From NCBI RefSeq assembly GCF_030269925.1, contig NC_085114.1, positions 16,014,001 through 16,078,000 on the forward strand: a DNA stretch of 64,000 bases, written 5' to 3'. The position numbers and the translations under genes are program-made. Source of the DNA: Bombyx mori. Taxonomy: Eukaryota > Arthropoda > Insecta > Lepidoptera > Bombycidae. This document shows positions 12,599-23,267 of this stretch, piece by piece. Position 1 is the first letter of the stretch; the number at the start of each line of letters is the position of its first letter. A model generated the notes under the pieces. That model was given only the letters and a program-made list of their open reading frames with translations, did not search any database and was not told the origin of the DNA.

Positions 12599-15500
12599 AT
12601 GGATTCTGCAGTATCTGATGAGGTAAATCTAGAAAATATGACTCAGAATATTAGATCTCATAATTTATGTTATTGCTTACGGTGCAAAATAAGAGCTATG
12701 TTAGAAGCTATAGTATTGTCTAGGACACCACCAGAGTATTATTACCTTACCTTATAGTTACTTTCATAATGAAATAACTATCAATGAAAAAATGAAAAAG
12801 TCTTGACAAGAAGCAGGAAAGAATAATGAAAGTTTGTGATTACATACTGTGAAAGAAGTTTGAATCATTGTTAATAAGAATTAAACTTTTTTTTTTGGTT
12901 TCATACTGATATCCAGAGATTATTATCAGTGATGTGTATAGGTTACCTGTAACATATAATCATAGAATGTATGATGTATGATGATGAAAATTGGCAAGTC
13001 ATAACAATTTAAACTTTACTTGCAACCACTCCAACAAAATGACACATATTTAATATAAGTTTTGCCAAATTTCATCTGGAAATTAGTGAACGATATAAAT
13101 AGGCTTGTATAGGAGTAAACAAAGAAGGGTTAAAACACTTCTTTGTTTGAAAAAAATCTATATTTTTTTTCATGTCTTTTTATGATCAAGTAAGTTAATT
13201 ATAACAAGATGCTATCATAGGTCAATTAAAATTAAAATAATTTGAAAAATATAATGCTTTACATTACAAAAGAAAATATTTTTTATTAAAAATAAAATGT
13301 TGACTAAGGGACATTTTTTAAATGTTCGTATTAATCATTTAACATATATACATATTACAGTAATACCCATCTAAAACCCTTTTTCTCTATATATTATATA
13401 CTACATAAGATTTTGAACAAAAACAATGCTAAACATTAAGTGACAAAATAATTTATTACTACAGCTTCATGTGTGGTGAGTTCTACTGAAGATATGAAGG
13501 CAATGGTTGCTCTCTGATTGTGCGGGGGTTAATTGTACAACATGTTGTTAATAATGTACATATTATGTACTTGTTAACGACATGGCTGAACTGGACAGTT
13601 GTGTTATTGCTTCAGTAAAATTAAGAATTTATTTCAGTACACAGTAGCAGTTTGAAGCATTTTTACATAGCGGTTGTGTATGTCATAATGCGTATATCAA
13701 CCCGAAACTTGACTATCTTCTATCTTCTTCTTCTATCTATATGATATGAAGATCATATGAGGCCTATAAAATCAAAGGCAGCTAAACGCCTTAATTTCGT
13801 AAAATTGATTAACAATAGCGCTATCTTGCTTAGTTAGTTGGACACGCTTTAGTGTTTTCATGTTATAACAAATGCAGCTAAATCTCTAACAAATTCAGTT
13901 CAAAAAATTTATTTTTACTCCGTACTAAGTACTAATAAACGAAGATTTATCATTTAAAATTCAGATTATTAGTAATATTCTCATTCTTTATACATCTGCT
14001 TTAAAATAAAGAATATCGTAGCTATCCGAACACAGTTATTTCAGCTTCTCAAACCGGGAGTGTTTCTAACACTTGTCCTAGCAAGAGCAGTACTTCGATG
14101 GATCGGGAGGATCCGTAAAGACGTGTTTAGGGCTGATTTTTGTAGTTTACCTGAATATTTGACAGACTTGGATTTAGCTGCCTTTGATTTTATAGGCCTC
14201 ATATAAAAAGGAATTGGTGTTCGTTAGTCTCGCTAAAACTCGAGAACGGCTGGACCGATTTGGCTAATTTTGGTCTTGAATTATTTGTGGAAGTCCAGAG
14301 AAGGTTATAGGTGGATAACAAGGAAAATGCTCAGAATTAAATAAAAATAATAATTTTGATTTCCCCTTCCTTTTGTTTGTTTTAAGTTTATTTTATACAA
14401 AAGTTTAGGTCTTTTATTTATCGATTGAGGCACTACGAAGTCTGCCGGGTCAGCTATCAATAATATATATCACGTTAAAATGTAAAAAAAACTTAGTTAT
14501 AATTAATAAATGCTACAACGGAACTTCATACAAAAACTAATATATTTATTGTTTCAACTGTTTGATGACAGCCCTAAATATAAGCAATAAAAGTACCGTT
14601 AGGCCGTTCATTCAGCTCAATGCCTCAGAACGAGGACAAATTCGTTTAACACATAAGAAACAACGAATACGAAAAAAAAAAAGTGTGGTGTCGTGGGACA
14701 CCGGATAGGAACGAAGTTCCTTATTATAAAAATATTAATTTTAAATACAATTAGAGGTACAAAGAAAATAAAACTGGAGGTTTCGCAACAACCCATGGGT
14801 CATTCGGTAGCGTGCGAACTTTTTGTGGTACACTTCATTCACGGTTGTTTGCATAAGAGTTAGTGTATTGCACAAACGAACGCTCTGAGATCGTGGTCAA
14901 TGAATGAAAAAAATTATGTTATTTTTTGTACGTTATTACAAAGTTAAGTCGTACATTGTGTGCATTACTAATTTGTACGTCATTACAAAGTCAGTCGTAC
15001 ACTGTGTGCATTACTAATAAAGATCTTACGTTACGGACGATTACCGGCGTCGGAGGAGTGTATGTGTGTTTCAATTAGCTGAAATCATGTGTACCTTTTT
15101 TATTTCGGAGAACCCGCTCAATCAGGCCTGTCGAGTTATCGAGTCTGCTGCGTTTTCGTGTAACCTCCGATATCATAAAGAAACCCGAAGTTGGTGGGAT
15201 TTTCAAAAAAAAACCTCAATTTCGCATCTTTTGATATGTGGCCAGCCTTATCTGTCACCACCAAACATATTGTACGTTACCTTATGTAAAACACAATTCG
15301 AGGGTTGAGCAGATGAATAGTTGGCTTATGTTCAAGGAAAATTCATTCCGAAACTATTTAATTGAGTTTTTTTTTGCGTTGCGATTATCCTAATATGAGT
15401 TTTATCTAGTTTCGGCTTGATATACCCCGCGAACAACCGATATGCTTTACTTTGCAATAAATACATCCCTATCAACTAAACATGTCATTCTTAGTTTCTT

Positions 15501-18500
15501 GACACTTTTTTTAATTTTCTAGCTTACTTTCTATTTTTTCAGTTTGCCACTGTTGATTTTCCATTTGAGCTCAATTGACACAAATAATATTAAAATTTCT
15601 TATAACAAAATTTATTATTATCGCAATGTATCTTTCTATGATATCATAGAGTATGCTTATCTTTAGAAGCCTTTAACGATAACTGACCGAGTATACAATT
15701 AACTCAAGCCTCTCCGAGAGCAACCTAGTAGATGAGGATGCTGTATGAAGGCATGATCAGCATTCATACACATCACTCTAGACCTAACTAGACATTAGCT
15801 GCTCGCCAGCCTTCCATATATGGACCCTCTTGGATTGTAACTTGGATTCTCAGTTCTGTAGGGTAGGATTTTAAATGAAGGTGTTAAAGTTGCAATTTCA
15901 CTGGGCGGCATACATGAGAGGTTGGTAGAGTTTGATGGATGATGTGTTTGCACCTTCACTGTGAGTATGTGCTTGTATGTGTGCTGTTATAATTGTTATA
16001 TCTGATATCGTTGTTCAGGCTACATGATAATTGTTTCTATTGATAATATTGAGAATTGTTTATGAGCTCAAATATATCCGTTCAAGAATTTATTCAATAC
16101 TTTGAAAGAATAAAGCATTCGGTAGGTGCCACTGTACGGTTGAATAATTATCTAATATTAAAATTTATTTATTTGTTAGCCATTTCGTCACACTATTATT
16201 GACAAGAGTGTGGTTTTTGTTGATTAGAGCTCTACCCGGCCAGGGAAATATACTGAGGCCATGGTCTTTAAGTAGTTTTTGGCTAGAGTTGTGTGTATGT
16301 GCGAATGTTGAGATGTGCGAGTGTGTGTGAGAGGTGAAACACATGACCCACACGGCATAATGTCTTCAGCCGCGTGATGTCGCCGAGGATGCAGCCTGCG
16401 TCGGACAAGACAATGCACCACTTCAGTTTGACGTAAGTCCAACCTTGAATCGTCCATTACTGCCATCAACAACTAGTAAACAGTTATACATACTTTTTTC
16501 TGTGCGGGTATCTAAAAAGTAAAGTCTATGAAACAAAACCAGCGACCCTCTTAGCACTGAAACAAAATTCTGTCCCTACATCGCGGTTGGCACCAAACAT
16601 TGACGCCAAGTTTCAGGAGAGCGTCCGAAGGGAACAACAAACATTATGAAAAGAATTTTAAGTATTAATTACCCGCACTTGTCACCTTTGTAATAATAAT
16701 TGATTTTTTTTCCTTATGTTTTTAGCCTTACTTTTTTATTTAAATTTTAAATCTTAATTCTGTCACCGGACACCCTGTATAAGCACAATGGAAAATAATG
16801 TTAAAATACGATAGTAATTTTCTTAATAAGTGATACACATTTTATGTTTAAATATATTAGATTAAGTGTCAAAGAGAAAGACGTGGGTTTCGAAGAAGCG
16901 GAGTTCTGTTATCGAAACGAAGTGAAATGAGTGAGCTTTATTGCCCGTAATAGTTGCTTAAAAAGCTAGTTCCGCTTTTCTTGTAAAACGGAACGAATTC
17001 ATTTTAAAACAGTCTCACATAATAAAATATTTGAAAAACTTGTTACCCAGACGAATGGTATGGAGGGAATCGAAGAAAAGAAATTGGCTGGCTCCAAGGA
17101 AGAACTGCCTTCGTGGATGAAAAGTAAACTACCGGGAGGTAATTTCTCTTTCTAGATCTGGTCGCGTCTAAGGCCGCGGACATGTAACACTATGCTTTTC
17201 TGTAAGTCGCATACAATGTACGTAATGTGTTCAGGAGTTGGCTGACAGGAAGGACCCCGGATATGTTTACTTAGATGTACTATTTAGATTTTTGTTACAG
17301 TGAAGAAAGTGACAAACAAGGAACGTCGCCGCAGACAGAACCAGCACCTCAGGCGACTCCTCACGCCCAAGAATGCAGTCATGGTGATCAACGAAATGAT
17401 TCCTAAGGAGCAGATTGCCAATGTGAGCTCCGACACTATTGACTCGTACACGTCGCTGCACACGCGATCTTGCCATATGCGTGAGGGCGCTCTGGTCCTG
17501 ACCGACGCTGACGCCGGGTCCAATGTTTCAGAATTTCAAAGTGGAGCCAAACCCGAACAAGCACTTCAAGCAAACGACCCCCACGTACTGCGCAGACCTC
17601 ACCATTGACGGCACCGTGTACCAAGGATACGGTGAGGACGTTACCTTAAAAAAAAGTTGACAAACACTACAATTTTATTTACCTACTTGTATCAGTAGAT
17701 TCTGAGCAGCTTTAGTTCCGTCGTTTGCACGACAATAGAACGATGACTATAAGTAAGTAATTATGTTTAGGTGAGAACAAGCTGCTAGCCCGCAGCGCGG
17801 CCGCCGAGCAAGCCGTCAGAGACATCATCATCAAAAAGATCAAGAAATGTGCTGAGAGTAAGTGCGGGTGTCCGCCCGGGGGTGCGGGGGCGCGGGGGCG
17901 CGGGGGGACGCGATCACCCCGCCTACATAATGACGTCACGTGATGTTCCAGGCAGCACCGAGCCCGCCGAAGAGGAGCCGCTGCCCATGATCCAGCTGGC
18001 GTCCTTCGCTCTACACAAGCTGTTCTCGGAGTGGGAGGGGGAGGGATACAAAGTGCCCCTGCTCCGCCCCGCCGCCGCCAGTGTGTCGGTAACTCTACTC
18101 TACAGTCTCGTCGCTCGCAGCAACGCGGCACCGACAGCACCGCTACGGTCACTTTAATGTCTTGTGTCGACTTATGTCTGTGTGATGAATCAGTGGCGTC
18201 TAGCCCTTATATTTTTTTGGTACCGACTTTTATTTGGTACTTTCCTTATTGAACGAAGTTGAAGTGAAGAAATACGGATGTCAGAGTTAGCAGCCGCGGC
18301 CGCCCCGGGCTTGGCCGGTACCCAGGCCCGGGGCTCGCGGGGTGACTGACCCAGGGCGCGTGTCGGCAGGACTCGGAGAGCACGCAGTCGGGGCCGGTGG
18401 GCGGCGCCACGGCGGGCGCGGTCGAGCACAAGCCCAGCAAGCCCGCCAAGATCAAGACTCTGCCCTCCAACGCCAGCACCATGCACCCCTGCATGCTGCT

Positions 18501-19043
18501 GGCCTACATGAAGCCGGCCCAGGAGTACCGCGAGCTGGCCGTGGACGGCGACAAGCCCCAGAACATGATGTTCACCATCGGACTCGTGGTCGATGGTAAA
18601 ACTTACGTCGGGAAAGGTAACTACGTCGTACGTTTTAGCACTTAAGGGTGGGGGACTAATTTTTGTAATGAAATATGTACGTAACTCATGTTCACGATTG
18701 ACCACCGCGACCACCGCGAAGGAATATCGGGTAATAAAAATCACCACTGCAAAGCATAATTACTAGCCGTTGTACTGTAAAAACTGAGCCTTAGAACTCA
18801 TGTCTCACGGCAGGTGGCGGCATTTACGTTGTAGATGTCTATGGGCCCACCACTAACCACCTAATACCAGCTCGACCATCTACATGATAAAAATCTAGAG
18901 TTGTCCTGACGCGCGGTGTCGTGGTGTGGCTTCCAGCGCCCAACAAGCGCGAGGCCCGCAAGGCCGCCGCCCGCGTCGCCTGCGAGACGCTCTTCGGGGT
19001 GGAGTTCGCCGACAGACACAGCGAGAACACACCGCGACACTAG
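12599..19043 (+). CDS. Protein with two dsRNA-binding domains (DIP1-like)
   Basis: Eight coding exons: 12599-12622 (its exon starts at a TCTACAG acceptor, 12564), 17051-17138, 17301-17422, 17532-17631, 17771-17857, 17952-18088, 18370-18616, 18937-19043. They total 912 bases, 303 aa, with matching phases. Residues 39-50 are basic (KKVTNKERRRRQ), a possible nuclear signal. dsRBD1 is about 61-133 (PKNAVMVINEM, CADLTIDGTVYQGYGENK, then LARSAAAEQAV). dsRBD2 is about 224-296 (MHPCMLLAYM, FTIGLVVDGKTYVGKAPNKR, then EARKAAARVA). There is no deaminase, RNase or helicase domain, so it is an RNA-binding adaptor rather than an enzyme. The layout resembles Drosophila DIP1, but orthology is not shown. Exon 3 stays open past its donor: the GTGAGC donor at 17423 is chosen because it restores dsRBD1 in frame. 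Confidence 0.85.
13755..14204. mobile_element. MITE-like element with 32-bp perfect terminal inverted repeats
   Basis: ATATGAGGCCTATAAAATCA at 13755, running on to 13786, is perfectly inverted at 14173-14204 with a spacer of about 386 bp. Inside, 14053-14136 is a piece of another repeat (CTAGCAAGAGCAGTACTTCG, GGATCCGTAAAGACGTGT). No transposase frame is present. Either this is a non-autonomous element or a local inverted duplication. Confidence 0.55.
14205..14455 (+). repeat. Dispersed lepidopteran repeat ending GCCGGGTCAGCT
   Basis: Contains CTCGAGAACGGCTGGACCGA, ATACAAAAGTTTAGGTCTTT and GTCTGCCGGGTCAGCT. A second copy in opposite orientation is at 29869-30185. It looks like a non-autonomous DNA element, possibly Helitron-type, but no diagnostic ends were proven. 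Confidence 0.6.
14926..15018 (+). repeat. Two-copy tandem repeat of about 47 bp
   Basis: Units 14926-14972 and 14973-15018 both read TTGTACGTYATTACAAAG, then TCGTACAYTGTGTGCATTAC, with a few substitutions and a one-base length difference. Confidence 0.85.
18655..18890 (+). mobile_element. Old Bm1 SINE fragment in an intron
   Basis: TTTTTGTAATGAAATATGTA, TTCACGATTGACCACC and GCATTTACGTTGTAGATGTC follow the order of the full Bm1 at 54823-55256, with many substitutions and deletions. It sits in the last intron of the dsRNA-binding gene, in the sense orientation. Confidence 0.75.
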
Positions 19044-19132
19044 CCGACACCGGCCGACGCGAGCCGACACCGGCCGACACGAGGCTACACGAGCCGACGC
19101 GAGCCGACACGAGCCGACACCGGCCGGTCCCA
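19043..19132 (+). repeat. Decamer tandem repeat just after the dsRBP stop codon
   Basis: About nine units of GAGCCGACAC / CGGCCGACAC start within the TAG stop of the dsRNA-binding gene and fill the first 90 bases of its 3' UTR. The composition differs sharply from the AT-rich DNA that follows. Confidence 0.8.
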
Positions 19133-20559
19133 CGACGGCAGAGCACTAAACACTCTCCAATGTCCTTTACTTTTATAATTTAATACAAAAACCATTTCAC
19201 GTTAACACTCCACAGTTTTTGTTGATGGCTATTTAAGAATAAGATTTCAAAAGTTGTTTTAAAAACATCGACGACAGCTTACCGCTTGGCGCGTTACTGA
19301 AATTGCTTTACATTAGTACTTAAGTATGTTTGATGAACATTAAACTGATGTTCATACACTCTCATAGAGGTGAGACTTGTATGTCTGTGTGACTCGTAGG
19401 GAAACAATCTCCAAAACTATTAGATCTATTTAAAGAGTAATGATTAAGAGTACTGTTAAGCGATACAAAAAAACTGATTTATTTTGACACAAATTTAAAT
19501 ATGTATTTTGATATTTCAACGAGAGAGACTGCAGAGACGCCGGCCCACACTCGGAATTACATAAATTCTGTGGAACCTAGTTGCCGGCTCTATAAAATTC
19601 AACGAGCCAACCCGAAGTCATGTAGAGTTGCTATGGACTTCACAACTATTTACAATCTGGATGATTTTTAATTTAATGCAAATTAGTTAAGCAAAGTGGC
19701 AACACAGGCTGCTAGGTATACTTGCCAGGGAGTTTCGCAAAATTTTATGATGATTGATCGAGTAGTTGAGACGTTAAGACGCAACATACGAACTTAGTTT
19801 CGTGTCTATTGTTAATAATGTAGCATGGGTAACACAATCTGTTACTAAAGGCGGCAAGGATATAGTTGCCGCGTCAACGAGAAGGTCTGAGTCCCAAAGG
19901 AAACAACAAAAATACCCTCGAGACCATCGCAAGCAGCGCTCAGTTCCAAGTATAGCTCGAACGCTTTCTGATGTCGCGATCGACACAACAAACTGTCGGT
20001 ACAAAACTAAATGATAGACTTATTGAAGTAGGGCAACTGGCTCGTCATCATGTGATCGTACAGTAATCAGTATTACTTTACTGACTACAAAATTAAAATC
20101 TATTTTACATATATAGTATCATATTTTAAATCGTATGCGTAGCCACAAAACTAGATGCTTATATAAATTAAGTATATGAAAATGATAATCTGTATCTTTT
20201 AGTAAGTTTTAATTTTTGACACTAGCAACATTATAACTGCGGCAGTCATCAAATCATTTATACGAAAGAGAAACAATATGTTTTGAACGGAATAAATATA
20301 CAGAGCAGTTAATGAGTTTTTTTCTTTTTCCTTTCCCATAATTTTTAGTCTGTTAAACAACACAACACACCGTGTGCAACTCTCGGTAGGGCGGCAGCCT
20401 TCACACTACAACACTAGAACATTCGGCAGTAACGTCCCTTCTGACTGCTCGGTAGGGGGCCGTCGGGCTCCATGCAATAAAGAACTATGACAGATTATTC
20501 TGCCGTTCTAGATTTACTGGTAAAATCCGTGCGTTTTGCTGGTGGTAAGGCGTGTTGTA

Positions 20560-20660
20560 AGCCCACACAGGTAGGTACCGCCACCCGGCCTGTGTTTGTC
20601 GCGAAGCAGTAATAGCGTTCCCGGATCGAAGGGTGGGTGGCGGCGTTCAGATTGTGATGA
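20560..20660 (+). mobile_element. Bm1 SINE fragment
   Basis: Reads CACACAGGTAGGTACCGCCA, GAAGCAGTAATAGCGTT and GATCGAAGGGTGGGTGG, which match the middle of the full Bm1. Both ends are missing. Confidence 0.65.
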
Positions 20661-22033
20661 AACCGGGGCTCGTAGCAATTAAATAAAAACACAGATTCAA
20701 CTAAATACTTTTACTTGTTTTAAGACTCCCTCAACGCATTGTACATTGTGACGTTTACGTGGTACAAGTAGACAAGAAATGTTACATTCCACTCGATCAG
20801 AATCCACGAATAAAAAAACTAAAAATCAAAATATTAAAATTGAAACGAAAATATCAAAGAGAAGAATCAGCGAAATACACGCAGCGATCTACTTGCTTAC
20901 GGCGAAAGTAACAAACATTAATATGCAAAGCAAAAGTAACATTACAAATGTCTGATACCTATAAGAATATCGCGCGCCCACGTCTCCCTCGAGGAGCCTA
21001 GCTGGGTTATCGAGCTCACGACTCGGCTGGTGTTATGCGATTACCAGAGCCTATAAGCAGCGCCAACGTGTACGACGCCACCTCGGAAACACGAGGCCCA
21101 AGTCTTAACGGTATCTACCGTGCCTGCAACTAACCCGTTATAGCGGAACATCTATTCCGCGACGGTCACAAGAAACACGGTGAGGCCTGTCTGCATGAGG
21201 AGCGGACTCACCTCATGACTTGAGTGTATTCTGGCGTTTGGAAACATAGTTCAGTAATAGTTTTGTGACGTCGTTCGCTATTCTTCCCTCGTTATTGTTA
21301 ATTTGTTTTGTATCGTGAATCTCCGTTGGTGATATATAAGGCAAAACTAAAATGCACTTACAAAATGTCTACGCTACTCAGTCTTAACACACTAAGTAAT
21401 TTTATCCACAGCTACAGAAATTAAGTACGTAATGTAAAAATAAATCATTTTTACACATCGTAAAATTCTTTGTCCGATTTTATTAATGAGAAAAACAGTT
21501 TAAAAATAAATTAATTATTGCACTTGTGATTTAGGCTGGTAGACGAGCGGGCCGTGTTAAATTCAGTTATCGCACATGCAACTGACAGCGTTAACAACAG
21601 GTCAATCCTGAGCACTGTTGAACTGTATGATTAACATTAATATTAGAACATTCAAATTGCGTGTCTGGTTTTGAATCCGCGATAATGTTTAAATGACACG
21701 TCCATCATCGCTGTCTCCCGAGTGCCTACAATTGAGCTTAAAGTACAAACAATAACATGACATACAAAACAATAAATTAAATAACAACAGTAAAATAAAT
21801 AAATGGTTTTACTTTTTACCCTAGAAACACTTATTTCAATGGCCGTCATCTTATATAATACACGAAAAAACAATATGGTTGTATTCTTAAACACAAAATG
21901 TTCAGAATATTACAACGTTAATTTTACAAAGGATTCAATTAATAACTATTTCGGTAGTTTATGTTCTGATCGTCGGAGATACTGGCAGAAGGCAGCCGGG
22001 CCGAGGCTGCGAGACCGCAGTGTACATACAGCT

Positions 22034-22206
22034 GTGTGCTTAGTGCGAGTTTCTTAACGTTCTCGATAGCGTAAAAGTTAGCCCAATTTTGCATGCAGTT
22101 GGAACAGCGCCCCTAGCGACCAACGTAGGCAAACGATCACATTCCATACAAATATGAGCTAACTTTTACGCTATCGAGAACGTTCAAAAACTCGCACTAA
22201 GCACAC
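22034..22206. mobile_element. 173-bp MITE with terminal inverted repeats of nearly 50 bp
   Basis: GTGTGCTTAGTGCGAGTTT, then AACGTTCTCGATAGCGTAAA and AGTTAGC at the left are inverted at the right end (GCTAACTTTTACGCTATCGA, GAACGTT, AACTCGCACTAAGCACAC), with a few mismatches near the middle of each arm. The spacer is about 75 bp and non-coding. Transcribed, it would fold into a long hairpin. No clear target duplication was found. Confidence 0.85.
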
Positions 22207-23223
22207 TGGTACCGCAGAGGGCCAAGTGAGGTCGCACGAGGAACTACCAGACTTTGGTACTATTTGAATTATTAGACAAATGGTAAAACATAAAGGGGAT
22301 TCCCGTGGCCGCTGCACGGGTTGACTGTCGATGTGGGTGGATTGGCGCAGGACGGTCGCACGACTCGCATATTTACATTGAAAGGACTTAATGGACTTTA
22401 TACTTAGGCTAAATACTGTATACCACCTAACTGCATCATTTAAGAAACCGCTTAGTGAAATATTGGACGAACTTTGTGCTTTTGACACTAATTAAGTACT
22501 TAATTAACTACTTAGTAATAAGATAAAAACATCTATCCGAGAATTGTAAATTACTATAAGTTAGCATCTGTACATTTAACTATTACAATTTAATAACGGC
22601 ATTATATGGAAATTCATGAAAAAAAATGCCTACAATATTTTCAAATATTCCGTCTAAAGTTCGGTAAGGCGGATATCTAACTAAAGTTTGGACTTAGTTT
22701 AAGAGAATGTTATTAAAACTAAAGCTTTTAAGTAATGAATGGACATCAAAACTATGAAATACTAATAATAATTTATAAATACACTACAATAATGTAATCA
22801 GTTTGAAATTTAATTTAAGACCCCTTTCTAAATAATTTATGATTTGTCTTGCGAATGTCGGTGGTTTTATTTTCGTGTATCAGATTGTTTAATTTAAATG
22901 CTTCACGTTTGACAATCTTATGTTTTGGCAACATTTATTAGGTTAATACTGCTCAGAATAAAACAAAAGCCAATTTTGTCAATAGAGTTGATAGATAATA
23001 AAACTTTTAAACTATGTTACATTTGACGGTCACGCAACGTCGCCCGCCACTCGCCCGCGACGTGGCGGCGGCGTGGCGGGCGCGGCAGGGTTGCCAGGAG
23101 CGTCTATTATGATTGCAAAATACTACATTTTTTATGAAATTCTTTTAAATTTCTTACTAAACAGTTTTACCACTTACTAAAAAATGTCATTGTATTAGTT
23201 ATGCTTCTAATGACAATTCGTAA

Positions 23224-23229
23224 TTTATT
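23224..23229 (-). promoter_or_regulatory. Polyadenylation signal of the kelch gene
   Basis: AATAAA on the minus strand about 40 bases past the stop codon at 23268. Confidence 0.6.
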
Positions 23230-23267
23230 ACTGTATTAACATTTGTGCTTTAAAAAAATATACAATT

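Larger units (their letters stand above)
12623..17050 (+). other. First coding intron of the dsRNA-binding gene
   Basis: This 4.4-kb intron holds a 32-bp perfect inverted repeat (13755-14204), a dispersed lepidopteran repeat (14205-14455), and a 47-bp tandem duplication (14926-15018). Open frames such as the one at 15066-15308 have no recognisable domain. Confidence 0.6.
19133..23223. other. Gene-free region between two convergent genes
   Basis: The first part should be the 3' UTR of the dsRNA-binding gene; I saw no clear AATAAA, only an ATTAAA near 19341. Repeats are a Bm1 piece at 20560-20660, a decayed Bm1-like stretch (minus) at 20985-21190, and a MITE at 22034-22206. A GC-rich hairpin (CGCCCGCCAC 23041-23050, GTGGCGGGCG 23073-23082) lies near the right end. 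The open frame at 19802-20014 has no recognisable motif. Confidence 0.4.

Noticed and set aside
16165..16472. Minus-strand frames rich in His and Thr (HTHSHISTFAHTH)
   Set aside because: The pattern comes from a GTGTGTG-type simple sequence inside the first coding intron of the dsRNA-binding gene.
17423..17608. Continuation of exon 3 of the dsRNA-binding gene to give a longer protein ending HVLRRPHH
   Set aside because: This frame breaks the dsRNA-binding domain. Splicing from 17422 to 17532 restores it with matching phase and good GTGAGC and TTTCAG sites.
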